Positions 25,157 through 33,337 of a stretch of DNA of 43,851 nt are shown here, piece by piece; within the stretch, counting starts at the first letter, position 1, and each line of letters starts with the position of its first letter. The stretch lies in contig CAYOKA010000002.1 in NCBI GenBank assembly GCA_964404395.1, positions 1-43,851 of the forward strand. The letters run 5' to 3'. Origin of the DNA: JAAYBT01 sp964404395. GTDB taxonomy: Bacteria; Bacillota; Clostridia; Acetivibrionales; DTU013. The notes under the pieces were generated by a model. It was not told the DNA's origin, did no database searches, and worked only from the letters and a program-made list of their open reading frames with translations. Position numbers and translations under genes: made by a program.

Positions 25157-26194
25157 TTACTGTATGATATCATTCAAATGTGTCCGCATCAGGTCCGCAC
25201 GTCTTTGATCCCTCTCACCCGGCTTAAGTTCATCTCCGGAAAGCTTCTGCAAATACGCCGGATGCACCATCAGCATCATTTCATTTACTTTCTCCTGTTC
25301 AATTCCCTTTATTAGTTCCATTATGACGCCGAGCCTCACATCTGAAAGCAACTTCAAGCTTTCCTCAGTAGAAATGATTCTGGCATTCATAAGTAATCCC
25401 AATGATCTGTATATCCTGTCCTCAAACTTGAGAGGATTTTGTTTGTACAGCTCCAGTCTCAAAATCCGCTCCTGCTCTGATATTTGCGATGTAATATTGC
25501 TTATCCCTGAAATAATCTCATCCTCGTTCTGCCCTAAGGTTACCTGATTTGATACCTGGAACATGTTTCCTGTCGTCTCGCTGTTCTCGCCATAGGCTCC
25601 TCTAACAGCCACTCCAATCTTGCTGCAATTCTCCAGTATTCCCTTTATATAGCCCGTCATAGCCAGCGCCGGAAGGTGCAACATTACAGATGCTCTCATA
25701 CCGGTTCCCGTATTTGTCGGGCAGCAGGTAAGATAGCCCGTATTCTTATCGAAAGCAAAATCCAGATTCTCATCCAGCTGTGTATCCAGCTTGCTGCAAA
25801 GCTTCCAGGCATTTTTGATTTGCATGCCGGGAAATATACATTGCAATCTGATATGATCCTCTTCGTTTATCATTATGCTGACTCTTTCATCTTTTCTGAG
25901 AATAACAGCTCTGTTTTTATCCATCTGCGCAAATTCCGGGCTAATCATGTGCCTTTCCACAAGAAACTGCTTATCCAAGGGCTTTAGCGAATGTAATTCA
26001 ATATATTCCATTCCATGTTTGCGGGCATCAGCACCGCTAAACACAGCATCTTTGACTCTTGCCAGTATTTCAGCACCCTGTGCATCTGTCATTCTTGTTG
26101 TAAACGGATAGCCCTCAATATTCCGGGCAAGCCTAACCCTGCTGCTTATGGCGGTATCAATCCCGGATACTGAATGAACGGAATCCTCTTTCAT
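25157..26194 (-). CDS. mcsB: protein arginine kinase McsB
   Basis: 345 aa, phosphagen-kinase fold. It phosphorylates arginines on CtsR and on proteins destined for ClpCP. Visible: ISSRVRLARNIEGYPF near the N-terminus, EYIELHSL, MINEEDHIRLQ (the catalytic Glu region), LTCCPTNTGTGMRASVMLHLPAL, VRGAYGENSETTGNMFQVSNQVTLGQNEDEII, and a C-terminal helical domain ending with the RRADLMR arginine-binding region. The start is the ATG at 26194, overlapping the mcsA stop as ATGA with GGAGG just upstream, which indicates translational coupling. Confidence 0.96.
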   Translation of the reverse strand: MKEDSVHSVSGIDTAISSRVRLARNIEGYPFTTRMTDAQGAEILARVKDAVFSGADARKHGMEYIELHSLKPLDKQFLVERHMISPEFAQMDKNRAVILRKDERVSIMINEEDHIRLQCIFPGMQIKNAWKLCSKLDTQLDENLDFAFDKNTGYLTCCPTNTGTGMRASVMLHLPALAMTGYIKGILENCSKIGVAVRGAYGENSETTGNMFQVSNQVTLGQNEDEIISGISNITSQISEQERILRLELYKQNPLKFEDRIYRSLGLLMNARIISTEESLKLLSDVRLGVIMELIKGIEQEKVNEMMLMVHPAYLQKLSGDELKPGERDQRRADLMRTHLNDIIQ

Positions 26195-26781
26195 ATTATA
26201 CCTCCACACTGTTTGCCCTCATCGGCTTTATTCGTTCTATCTGTCTCACTCACGTTATCGGCCTTATCTTCTTTCCCGCCATTTTCCAAATCTCTTATGC
26301 TGTCTCTCAGTACAGCAGCCTTCTCGTATTCCTCCTTACCAATAGCTTCAGTCAATTGTGCCTTAAGACCTTCCAATTCGTTCATTTCTCTAATACAATC
26401 AGCAGCCTTCTTTGGCACCCTACCCGTATGCTGTACACTTCCATGGAGTCTACGCAATATTGGATTCAAGCTATCATTAAAAACTCTATAGCAATTGGCG
26501 CATCCCAATTTGCCTGTTTTTCTGAAATCTTCTATACTCATACTGCAAACGTCGCAGCATACTTCATCAGGCTTTTCAACCTTTGCAAAGCCCTCAGATT
26601 GTCCCAATCCATGAAATCCCCATAGAAAATCTCCCAAATTAAGCTTTGGACTAATGACAAACTGCCCTTTCTTTTCTGCACATTGATTGCACAGATACAT
26701 TACAGCTTTATTCCCATTAATAATTTGCGTAAAATGCACACTTGCATCTCTTTTGTGACATTGCTGGCATAACACATTCAT
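26191..26781 (-). CDS. mcsA: McsA, zinc-binding activator of McsB
   Basis: 196 aa. Four CxxC pairs occur in order (CQQC, CNQC, CDVC, CANC), typical of McsA zinc binding. A C-terminal UVR motif (LEGLKAQLTEAIGKEEYEKAAVLRDSIRDLE) matches the one in ClpC. McsA activates the McsB arginine kinase and contributes to stress control of CtsR. After the UVR motif the protein has a polar tail of about 30 residues ending QCGGII. The start at 26781 has AAGGAG very close (2 nt), so initiation may be aided by coupling to ctsR. The stop overlaps the mcsB ATG. Confidence 0.95.
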   Translation of the reverse strand: MNVLCQQCHKRDASVHFTQIINGNKAVMYLCNQCAEKKGQFVISPKLNLGDFLWGFHGLGQSEGFAKVEKPDEVCCDVCSMSIEDFRKTGKLGCANCYRVFNDSLNPILRRLHGSVQHTGRVPKKAADCIREMNELEGLKAQLTEAIGKEEYEKAAVLRDSIRDLENGGKEDKADNVSETDRTNKADEGKQCGGII

Positions 26782-26829
26782 CACTCCTTGCCTACCTCGC
26801 TACCTTAATTATTGTTACCCAAATATCGC

Positions 26830-27288
26830 TTAAACCATCAAACTGGTCAGCATATTTTTCAACATGATCGCTCTAATCATGTCACGGTCGGGCATTTGAA
26901 TCCCGCCGAGCACCTTATCGCTGGTTGCAGCTCTCAAAATAAGTCCTTCTCTTCGGCTGACCACCTCATAATCGACAAAGTTGTTTATGAATACCTCTGC
27001 AGATTGCTGGGATATGCTATTACCCATAGAAGTAACAATATGCATCAAATAATTCCCGGGTCTTGTGATATCCACCCTCTTTATCGTGATGTTCCCCCCG
27101 CCGCCGCGCCTGCTCTCAACGTAGTAGCCCCTTTCTGTAGTAAATCTGGTATCTATTACGTAATTTATCTGAGAGGGTACGCATTTAAAATAGTTCGCCA
27201 GTTCATTTCGCTGAATCTCTATTGCTCCGTTTGTGTCATTTATCATCTCTTTCAAAAAAGCTTCGATTATATCACTCATTCTGGCCAC
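26830..27288 (-). CDS. ctsR: transcriptional repressor CtsR
   Basis: 152 aa from a GTG at 27288, with AGGGAG 9 nt upstream; an ATG at 27279 is the alternative. The winged helix has SDIIEAFLKEMI and CVPSQINYVIDTRFTTERGYYVESRRGGGGNITI, where RGGGG is the DNA-contacting wing and arginine thermosensor. The C-terminal dimer domain ends IRAIMLKNMLTSL. CtsR represses clp genes and its own operon and is inactivated by heat and by McsB. A consensus CtsR box lies in its own promoter region. First gene of ctsR-mcsA-mcsB-clpC. Confidence 0.97.
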   Translation of the reverse strand: MARMSDIIEAFLKEMINDTNGAIEIQRNELANYFKCVPSQINYVIDTRFTTERGYYVESRRGGGGNITIKRVDITRPGNYLMHIVTSMGNSISQQSAEVFINNFVDYEVVSRREGLILRAATSDKVLGGIQMPDRDMIRAIMLKNMLTSLMV

Positions 27289-27314
27289 CTGCGCTCACTC
27301 CCTTCCTTGGGCAT

Positions 27315-27424
27315 TTTGCGATGTACCATGTTTTTAGCTCAGCTACACAATATATTGCGGGTATATATGAAAGTATATCACTATATATTGTGCCGCTAAG
27401 TTTGATTAAGGTTACATCGCAAAA
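27315..27424 (+). repeat. palindromic element copy 2 (110 bp), in the ctsR leader
   Basis: Terminal inverted repeats TTTTGCGATGTA / TACATCGCAAAA flank a core stem CACAATATAT / ATATATTGTG (27346-27392) with an inner hairpin GGTATA...TATATC. It aligns with copy 1 at 5129-5238. It lies between the ctsR promoter and the ctsR start, so it is transcribed in the ctsR message. Confidence 0.8.
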
Positions 27425-27497
27425 GCCTTTCCTTATTCATTGCCATAAGAGCCGAGACATATAATCCCATCCTTATGTCTTATAGCTGTTTATTGAT

Positions 27498-27514
27498 TTT
27501 GACTATCTTTGACT
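27498..27514 (-). promoter_or_regulatory. CtsR operator
   Basis: On the minus strand AGTCAAAGATAGTCAAA, an exact match to the heptad consensus RGTCAAA-NAN-RGTCAAA. It starts 9 bp after the -10 box, over the expected transcription start, where binding would block ctsR expression. Confidence 0.93.
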
Positions 27515-27523
27515 TTCAATATT

Positions 27524-27552
27524 ATTATAAATCACCTGCCATGTTAATTCAA
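27524..27552 (-). promoter_or_regulatory. sigma-A promoter of the ctsR operon
   Basis: TTGAAT, 17-bp spacer, TATAAT on the minus strand, immediately upstream of the CtsR operator. Confidence 0.85.
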
Positions 27553-27682
27553 GTGTTTTTTCTTACGTGTGTTTATCCTGCGCCATGTTATATTTTTTAT
27601 CCTACACATTTTATGTATACTTCCAAAAATCCGTTGGTATTTGTTGGCAATATATCGAAGCACATGTGGAAAAATAAAATCC

Positions 27683-27710
27683 TTGAACTGGCTTTAATGT
27701 GTGTTATAAT
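27683..27710 (+). promoter_or_regulatory. sigma-A promoter of the EF-G-like gene
   Basis: TTGAAC, 16-bp spacer, TATAAT, giving a leader of about 90 nt before the ATG at 27807. Confidence 0.75.
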
Positions 27711-27712
27711 AT

Positions 27713-27729
27713 ACATTATGTCATAATGT
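27713..27729 (+). promoter_or_regulatory. 17-bp palindrome at the EF-G-like transcription start (possible operator)
   Basis: ACATTATGTCATAATGT has perfect 8-bp arms around a central T and begins 2 bp after the -10 box, so it spans the likely start site. It does not match CtsR, Rex or LexA sites known to me. Confidence 0.5.
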
Positions 27730-27806
27730 GCATAATAGCCTCATGAATGATCTTCCTATTTTTAGGAATGATATTATAAGTCTGTAATGAATAAGGGGGA
27801 ATTTAT

Positions 27807-29897
27807 ATGAAAGACTTTACTGTGGATAAGCTCCGAAACGTGTGCCTGTTGTCACACGGCGGGGCTGGAAAAACGACACTTGCGGAAGCGATGCTATTCA
27901 ACACCAAGGTATTGGACAGGTTAGGCAAAGTCAACGATGGCAATACGACTACAGATTACGACCCGGAAGAAATCAGAAGAAAGATTACAATCAATACTGC
28001 AATCGCACCATGTACTTGGAATGATTACAAAATCAATGTAATCGATACCCCCGGCTACTTTGACTTTGTAGGCGAGGTCAAGCAGGGCATCAGGGTATCG
28101 GATGGTGCAGTTATACTGCTTTCGGCTAAATCCGGAGTCGAGGTAGGAACAGAAAAATCGTGGGATTATGCGGAAGAACAAGGAATCCCAAAATTGTTCT
28201 TTATCGGCAAGATGGATGAGGAAAATGCGAATTTTGATGAATCCTTAAACCAGCTTATTAATACATTCGGAAAGAGTGTCATCCCCTTCCAATTTCCGAT
28301 TATGGAGGGAGAAACGTTCGCCGGTTTTGTTGATATTTTGACTATGACTGCGAAAAAATTCGACAAGGATAAACTGATTGATACAGAAATCCCTGCCGGT
28401 TTAAATGATAGAATTTTAGGAATAAGGGATACGTTAAATGAGTCTATAGCTGAGACCAGCGAAGAGCTTATGGAAAAATTCTTCAGCGGTGAAGAATTCA
28501 GCGCCGATGATATCAAAAGCGGACTTTCTGCAGGTATTGGCGACGGCTCCATCGCTCCTGTGTTCTGTGGCTCTGCTCTACTGAATCAAGGCATCGGTAC
28601 ATTAATGGATGCTATTGTGACCTACTTCCCTTCCCCGGCAAACAAACCGACCATCAAAGCTAAAAAACACGGCTCTGATACAGTTGTCGAGCTGAAGAAC
28701 TCACCTGATGAAAGCATGTCTGCACTTGTATTCAAGACCATTGCAGACCCCTTCGTGGGTAAGATATCTATTTTCAGAGTCTACTCGGGTACAATGAGTT
28801 CCGACTCGGTAGCCTATAATACCACTTCAGAGAAAACAGAAAAGATAGCACAGGTATTTATGCTTCGCGGCAAAAAACAGATTCCTGTCGACAAGATTAT
28901 AGCCGGTGATATCGGAGCTGTGGCAAAGCTGCAGTACACCAATACTAACGACACCTTATGCAATCAAGCTAATCAGGTTGAACTGAAAAAAATAGAATTC
29001 CCGGAACCTTCACTTGAACTGGCCATCGAGCCAAAGGCTAAAGGTGACGAGGAAAAAATCAACTCAGGCCTTACAAAATTACAAGATGAAGATCCTACCT
29101 TTAGAGTTGCTCTCAATGCTGAAACGAAACAGACGATAATTTCAGGAGTTGGCGAGCAGCATCTTGATGTCATTGTTAGTAAGCTGAAAGCAAAATATGG
29201 CGTTTCTGTTAATCTTGTAGACCCCAAGGTTCCCTATAGAGAGACTATAAAAGACAAGGTCAAGGTTGAAGGCAAGCATAAGAAGCAGTCCGGCGGACAT
29301 GGCCAGTATGGTCATGTGTGGATCGAATTTGAGCATGGCGAGTCAGAGGATCTCGAATTCGATGAAAAAATATTCGGCGGCTCTGTACCAAAGCAGTATC
29401 ATCCGGCTGTTGAAAAAGGGTTACGGGAGGCCATCTCTCGGGGCGTTCTTGCCGGCTATCCGGTCGTTAACCTGAAGGCAACACTGTTGGATGGCTCTTA
29501 TCATGATGTAGACTCTTCGGAAATGGCCTTTAAAATTGCCGCACGTCTTGCATATAGGAATGGACTCCCCCAGGCAAACCCTGTATTGCTTGAGCCAATT
29601 AGCCATGTGGAAGTATACATTCCTGACAGCTATATGGGAGATATCATAGGCGACTTAAATAAAAGAAGAGGTAGAATTCTTGGCATGAACCCGCATAAGA
29701 ATGGACTTCAACAGGTTGTTGCGGATGTTCCTGCTGCGGAAATGTTTAAATATGCAAATGATCTTAGGTCAATGACACAGGGCAGAGGCTTCTTTAGCCA
29801 GTCCTTTGATAGATATGAGGAGGCTCCGGCTAATATAGCTCAGAAGGTAATTGAAGAAGCGAAGAGAGATATGACTGACTACGCTGCCGACGAATAG
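27807..29897 (+). CDS. EF-G-like translation GTPase (EF-G2 type)
   Basis: 696 aa with all five EF-G domains: G domain, domain II (SALVFKTIADPFVGKISIFRVYSG), III, IV (KKQSGGHGQYGHVWIEFE...FGGSVPKQYHPAVEKGLREA) and V (EPISHVEVYIPDSYMGDIIGDLNKRRG). G1 is SHGGAGKTTL, G3 is DTPGYFD. The switch I region DGNTTTDYDPEEIRRKITI places it in the EF-G-like group that accompanies, but is not, the main fusA of the str operon. G4 reads GKMD (134-137) where NKMD is expected. Members may act in translocation or ribosome recycling; the role here is unproved. ATG preceded by AAGGGGGA. Confidence 0.9.
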   Translation: MKDFTVDKLRNVCLLSHGGAGKTTLAEAMLFNTKVLDRLGKVNDGNTTTDYDPEEIRRKITINTAIAPCTWNDYKINVIDTPGYFDFVGEVKQGIRVSDGAVILLSAKSGVEVGTEKSWDYAEEQGIPKLFFIGKMDEENANFDESLNQLINTFGKSVIPFQFPIMEGETFAGFVDILTMTAKKFDKDKLIDTEIPAGLNDRILGIRDTLNESIAETSEELMEKFFSGEEFSADDIKSGLSAGIGDGSIAPVFCGSALLNQGIGTLMDAIVTYFPSPANKPTIKAKKHGSDTVVELKNSPDESMSALVFKTIADPFVGKISIFRVYSGTMSSDSVAYNTTSEKTEKIAQVFMLRGKKQIPVDKIIAGDIGAVAKLQYTNTNDTLCNQANQVELKKIEFPEPSLELAIEPKAKGDEEKINSGLTKLQDEDPTFRVALNAETKQTIISGVGEQHLDVIVSKLKAKYGVSVNLVDPKVPYRETIKDKVKVEGKHKKQSGGHGQYGHVWIEFEHGESEDLEFDEKIFGGSVPKQYHPAVEKGLREAISRGVLAGYPVVNLKATLLDGSYHDVDSSEMAFKIAARLAYRNGLPQANPVLLEPISHVEVYIPDSYMGDIIGDLNKRRGRILGMNPHKNGLQQVVADVPAAEMFKYANDLRSMTQGRGFFSQSFDRYEEAPANIAQKVIEEAKRDMTDYAADE

Positions 29898-29908
29898 TAA
29901 TATAGCGG

Positions 29909-29938
29909 GGAGCTGCCTTACAGGGCGGCTCCTTTTTT
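29909..29938 (+). terminator. Rho-independent terminator of the EF-G-like gene
   Basis: GGAGCTGCC / GGCGGCTCC stem (one G-U pair), 6-nt loop, followed by TTTTTT, 12 bp after the stop codon. Confidence 0.9.
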
Positions 29939-30085
29939 ATATTTATTTGCCGGACATATTCGGCTAGAATCGAGGATAGTAAAATCGACATGGACATTTA
30001 TCATAATGGAACTTTATCCTGACAAATCCGTCCGTATATGTAAAACCCGATAAAAATATAGATATGGGTACAGGAGGTAATAAAA

Positions 30086-31189
30086 ATGAATAAAAAAAAT
30101 TATGCTATTATCTTGACGGTTCTACTAATCCTGGCTACCTTTGCCGGATGCGGCTCCAACAGCTACAAGACATCCGATAGCGCCCCAGCCGCAGCACCAA
30201 GCGCTGCAAGCGAAGATGTTATGGTTGAGTCCTTCTCCGAGAATTACGGGTCAGCTGCAAAAGGTTCCAATTCAGGCTATGCGGAGGAATCTCAAAGCGC
30301 AGAATCGGATAAGGCTGATTCACTGGCCGGCATCGGCGGATCAACTGTTGACGTGTCTAATGTCATTCTGGCGGAAAGGAAAATCATTCGCAGTGCAAAC
30401 CTGACTATTGAGGTGGAGGACTTTGATACAGCGTTCAACAACATAGAATCCATTATCCTCGGAATAGGCTTCATACAGGAAACCAATATCGATACCGATA
30501 AGGTTTATGTGGATGAGGAGCAAAGGCTGGTTAAAAGCGGCACACTCGTACTGAGAGTCGATAAGACCAGTTTCGATAGTGTTCTTGGAAAGCTAAAGGG
30601 CATCGGCGACGTATACAATTTCACTACAAATGGTCAGGATGTTACCGTTCAATATGTTGATGTGGAATCCCGGCTACGGTTGCTGAAGGTAGAGCAGGAG
30701 AAGCTTGAAGCTTATCTTGCAAAGCTGGATGATTTGGACGACATTTTTAGAATAGAGAGCAGGCTGACGGATATCAGGTATCAAATAGAGAGCCTTACAG
30801 GCAATCTAAACAAGATGACCAGCCTTGTTGATCTTTCTACTATTACAATTCAAATGAATGAAAAATACCCCGGTTATGAGCCAAAAAAGGTGACTTATGG
30901 GGATAGACTGCTTGACAGCCTGAAGGATAGCCTCCTGAAGGTCGTTGAATTTCTTGGCAACTTCCTCATATTTATAGTGGCAGCCCTACCGGTACTACTT
31001 GTCTTAGGCATATTCATATTAATCGTGATCTTCATATATAAACGCATCCCCAAAAAGCGTAAAGAAACTGCTAATACAGCAAAGCCCGGCAATGGCCAAA
31101 ACCCCAATGCCTACACGACGCAATATACGGACACTTATAAAACCGATAGCAATAAGCCGGGTAATAAAACAGATAATAAGCCTGAGTAA
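30086..31189 (+). CDS. DUF4349-family lipoprotein
   Basis: 367 aa. The lipobox is clear (LATFAGC, lipid-modified Cys at about residue 22), followed by a Ser/Ala-rich low-complexity linker. The DUF4349 core spans about residues 85-325: RKIIRSANLTIEVEDFDTAFNNIESII, SGTLVLRVDKTSFDSVLGKLKGIGDV, and a coiled-coil segment (DVESRLRLLKVEQEKLEAYLAKLDDLDDIFRIESRLTDIRYQIESL). It ends with a transmembrane helix (FLIFIVAALPVLLVLGIFILIVIFIY), then a basic, Asn/Thr/Lys-rich cytoplasmic tail. So it is tethered at both ends to the membrane. Function unknown. AGGAGG precedes the ATG. It stands alone between the EF-G-like gene and rex. Confidence 0.88.
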   Translation: MNKKNYAIILTVLLILATFAGCGSNSYKTSDSAPAAAPSAASEDVMVESFSENYGSAAKGSNSGYAEESQSAESDKADSLAGIGGSTVDVSNVILAERKIIRSANLTIEVEDFDTAFNNIESIILGIGFIQETNIDTDKVYVDEEQRLVKSGTLVLRVDKTSFDSVLGKLKGIGDVYNFTTNGQDVTVQYVDVESRLRLLKVEQEKLEAYLAKLDDLDDIFRIESRLTDIRYQIESLTGNLNKMTSLVDLSTITIQMNEKYPGYEPKKVTYGDRLLDSLKDSLLKVVEFLGNFLIFIVAALPVLLVLGIFILIVIFIYKRIPKKRKETANTAKPGNGQNPNAYTTQYTDTYKTDSNKPGNKTDNKPE

Positions 31190-31240
31190 TTTGGGCGCAA
31201 TGCTTAATCCATCAGATTGCGCTACGCAGCATGCTAACAA

Positions 31241-31268
31241 GCACCCGACGGTTTCGATCGTCGGGTGT
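31241..31268 (+). terminator. hairpin after the DUF4349 gene (probable terminator)
   Basis: GCACCCGACG / CGTCGGGTGT stem with an 8-nt loop, 51 bp after the stop. The following TAATTATTA is only a weak T-tract. Confidence 0.55.
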
Positions 31269-31306
31269 AATTATTACTGCTACTTAGCTAGCATGTCCGA
31301 GCATTA

Positions 31307-31335
31307 TTGACAAAAAATTGTCAAAGATGTATACT
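31307..31335 (+). promoter_or_regulatory. rex promoter with palindromic operator candidate
   Basis: TTGACA, 17-bp spacer, TATACT. TTGACAAAAAATTGTCAA (31307-31324), a perfect 7-4-7 palindrome, covers the -35 box. It has the length of a Rex site but not the known clostridial sequence (TTGTTAA-N4-TTAACAA). Confidence 0.8.
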
Positions 31336-31368
31336 CTCATTATCAAGTTGATGTTAAGGGGGCAACTC

Positions 31369-32007
31369 ATGGCTTCGAAGAAAAAAATTTCTATGGCTGT
31401 CATCAAACGGCTTCCCAGATATTATAGGTATTTGTCGGACTTGCTCTTAATGGATATCAACAGGATATCGTCAAAAGAGCTTAGCAATAGAATAGGCATT
31501 ACCGCCTCCCAGATAAGGCAGGACTTGAACTGCTTCGGAGGGTTTGGGCAGCAGGGCTATGGCTATAATGTAGAGCTATTGTTCAATGAGATAGGTAACA
31601 TTCTTGGAGTAAATAAAAAATTTCAGACAATCGTCATCGGAGCCGGCCATATGGGTCAGGCACTGGCGAATTACAGCAACTTTGAAAAGAGAGGCTTTCA
31701 AATTATCGGTATCTTTGATAATAATCCTAAATTAATCGGCAAAAAGATAAATCATATGCCGGTTCAACATATGGATAATTTAGACGACTTTGTCAAGGAA
31801 TGTCATGTTGATATCGCAATGCTAACAGTACCCTTTGACTATGTAAGAGAAGTGGCAGAAAGAGTTGCCTTGCTTGGCATAAAAGGGCTCTGGAATTTCT
31901 CACCTATGGACTTAAAGCTTCCCTATGATACAGTAATTGAAAATGTCCACCTCAGTGACAGTCTTATGGTACTTGGATATAGAATCAGAGAAAAATTTCC
32001 CGAATAG
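31369..32007 (+). CDS. rex: redox-sensing transcriptional repressor Rex
   Basis: 212 aa from the ATG at 31369 (AAGGGGG upstream). An N-terminal winged helix (KKKISMAVIKRLPRYYRYLSDLL, ISSKELSNRIGITASQIRQDLNCFGGFGQQGYGYNVE) is joined to a Rossmann domain with VIGAGHMGQALANY, GIFDNNPKLIGKKI and a C-terminal swapped helix. Rex senses the NADH/NAD ratio and represses fermentation and hydrogenase genes at high NAD. The promoter carries a palindrome that may mean autoregulation. Confidence 0.96.
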   Translation: MASKKKISMAVIKRLPRYYRYLSDLLLMDINRISSKELSNRIGITASQIRQDLNCFGGFGQQGYGYNVELLFNEIGNILGVNKKFQTIVIGAGHMGQALANYSNFEKRGFQIIGIFDNNPKLIGKKINHMPVQHMDNLDDFVKECHVDIAMLTVPFDYVREVAERVALLGIKGLWNFSPMDLKLPYDTVIENVHLSDSLMVLGYRIREKFPE

Positions 32008-32037
32008 AAGGCACGTTCGTAAGAGCACCACTGTCCC

Positions 32038-33309
32038 CTATAATCTATTCAATGTAGTAAAAAACTCAGGATGCGCAATGTCAACAGCCTGGGTTTTTCT
32101 TATCATCGTCTCTCCCTGCGCCACAAGGCCTGCTACAGACAGTGCCATCGCCAGGGAATAATCATTCATGCTTTCTACAACGGTACCCCTAAGGCTTTCC
32201 CTTCCTTCTATAACAAGACCATCTTCTGTTTCCGACAGCTTGGCACCCATTTTGGACAATTCCAGCACTATTGATTTGATTTTTCCGGATTCCTTTATTT
32301 TAATGCCTGACAATCCGCTTATTTCCGTCACACCCTCTGCAAAAGCAGCCGCTACAATCATAACGATAAGTTCATCTACAAGGCAGGACACAAGCTGCCC
32401 GTCTATATTTGTCCCTCTTAATGGCGATGAAACAACGTGTACATCTGCAACCGGTTCATTATTGAATGTCCGCTCGTTAACAAATTCTATCTTGGCTCCC
32501 ATAGACCTATAGACATTAATGAACTGTGCTCTTGTTGGATTAACACCAACATCCCTTATTATGATGTCTGACTTTGGCACAAGAAGCCCTGCCGTTATAA
32601 AGTAGGAAGCCATAGAGATATCGCCGGGTATAGAAACATGGCGGGCATAAAGGTTTTCAACCGGATTACTGATAACCTGAAGCTCGTCCGTCTTTATGTT
32701 TGCGCCAAAATAATTAAGCATCTGTTCAGTGTGATCTCGCGATTTCACGGCCTCATTAATTATTGTTTCACCGTCGGCATATAAGCTCGCAAAAAGTAAG
32801 GGCGACTTTATATGGGTTTCCAGGGCTGACATGTCAAAGCTCGAGCCATTCAACCTGGAAGGCGAAATGGTCAAGGGGCATAAGTTTCCCTCATCTTTTG
32901 CCGAAATGCTTGCACCCATTTGCTGAAGGTAAGATACAACTTCTCCGACCGGCTTCTTTATAGCATCCTCACCCCTGGTTACATTGGAACTAAATTGTTG
33001 AGCACTAAGGACACCAAGCAGCAGCCTTATGGCAGTGCCTGATCGGCCTGCGTTCAAAACCGTAGTAGGCTTTCTCAAACCATATAGGCCTCTGCCATGT
33101 ACCCTGATTTTATTGCTCAGGATATCAATACCAACCTGCATTTTACGAAAGCACTCTATCGTATTAATGCAATCCTCACTCAGCAGAAAATTGTCTATCT
33201 CGGTCGTGCCGCCCGCAAGGGCACCTGCCACAACCGCCCTATGAGATATTGACTTGTCACTGGGAACCGTTACTTCTCCTCTTAGTGCGCTTCTGCCCTC
33301 AATCAACAT
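32038..33309 (-). CDS. aroA: EPSP synthase (3-phosphoshikimate 1-carboxyvinyltransferase) homologue with altered PEP site
   Basis: 423 aa, normal length, with the two-lobe EPSPS fold. Conserved shikimate-phosphate side: SDKSISHRA (Lys19, Ser20, Arg24), LNAGRSGTAIRLL, SRDHTEQML, PGDISMASYF, and VDELIVMIVAAAFAEG with the catalytic Asp312. The three arginines that bind the PEP carboxylate in E. coli (124, 344, 386) correspond by alignment to Lys119 (KKP), Lys343 (KESGK) and Ser385 (NDYS for DHR). The SxQ stretch is ETH. It is the last gene after aroF and tyrA, which supports an aromatic-amino-acid role, but activity should not be assumed. AGGAGGG precedes the ATG. Confidence 0.85.
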   Translation of the reverse strand: MLIEGRSALRGEVTVPSDKSISHRAVVAGALAGGTTEIDNFLLSEDCINTIECFRKMQVGIDILSNKIRVHGRGLYGLRKPTTVLNAGRSGTAIRLLLGVLSAQQFSSNVTRGEDAIKKPVGEVVSYLQQMGASISAKDEGNLCPLTISPSRLNGSSFDMSALETHIKSPLLFASLYADGETIINEAVKSRDHTEQMLNYFGANIKTDELQVISNPVENLYARHVSIPGDISMASYFITAGLLVPKSDIIIRDVGVNPTRAQFINVYRSMGAKIEFVNERTFNNEPVADVHVVSSPLRGTNIDGQLVSCLVDELIVMIVAAAFAEGVTEISGLSGIKIKESGKIKSIVLELSKMGAKLSETEDGLVIEGRESLRGTVVESMNDYSLAMALSVAGLVAQGETMIRKTQAVDIAHPEFFTTLNRL

Positions 33310-33337
33310 GCATTTTCCCTCCTGAACCTGTATTAAA

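Larger units (their letters stand above)
27289..27806. other. divergent ctsR / fusA-like intergenic region (518 bp)
   Basis: Holds the ctsR promoter, the CtsR box, the second copy of the 110-bp palindromic element, and on the plus strand the promoter and palindrome ahead of the EF-G-like gene. A small hairpin TTCCTA-TTTT-TAGGAA (27753-27768) lies in the EF-G-like leader. Open frames here are short and AT-rich and look non-coding. Confidence 0.8.

Noticed and set aside
27475..27726. 83-codon plus-strand frame upstream of the EF-G-like gene
   Set aside because: AT-rich, overlaps the ctsR promoter and CtsR box and the EF-G-like promoter; no ribosome site.
31307..31324. Standard clostridial Rex box
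   Set aside because: The arms are TTGACAA/TTGTCAA, not TTGTTAA/TTAACAA, so Rex binding is left as a hypothesis.
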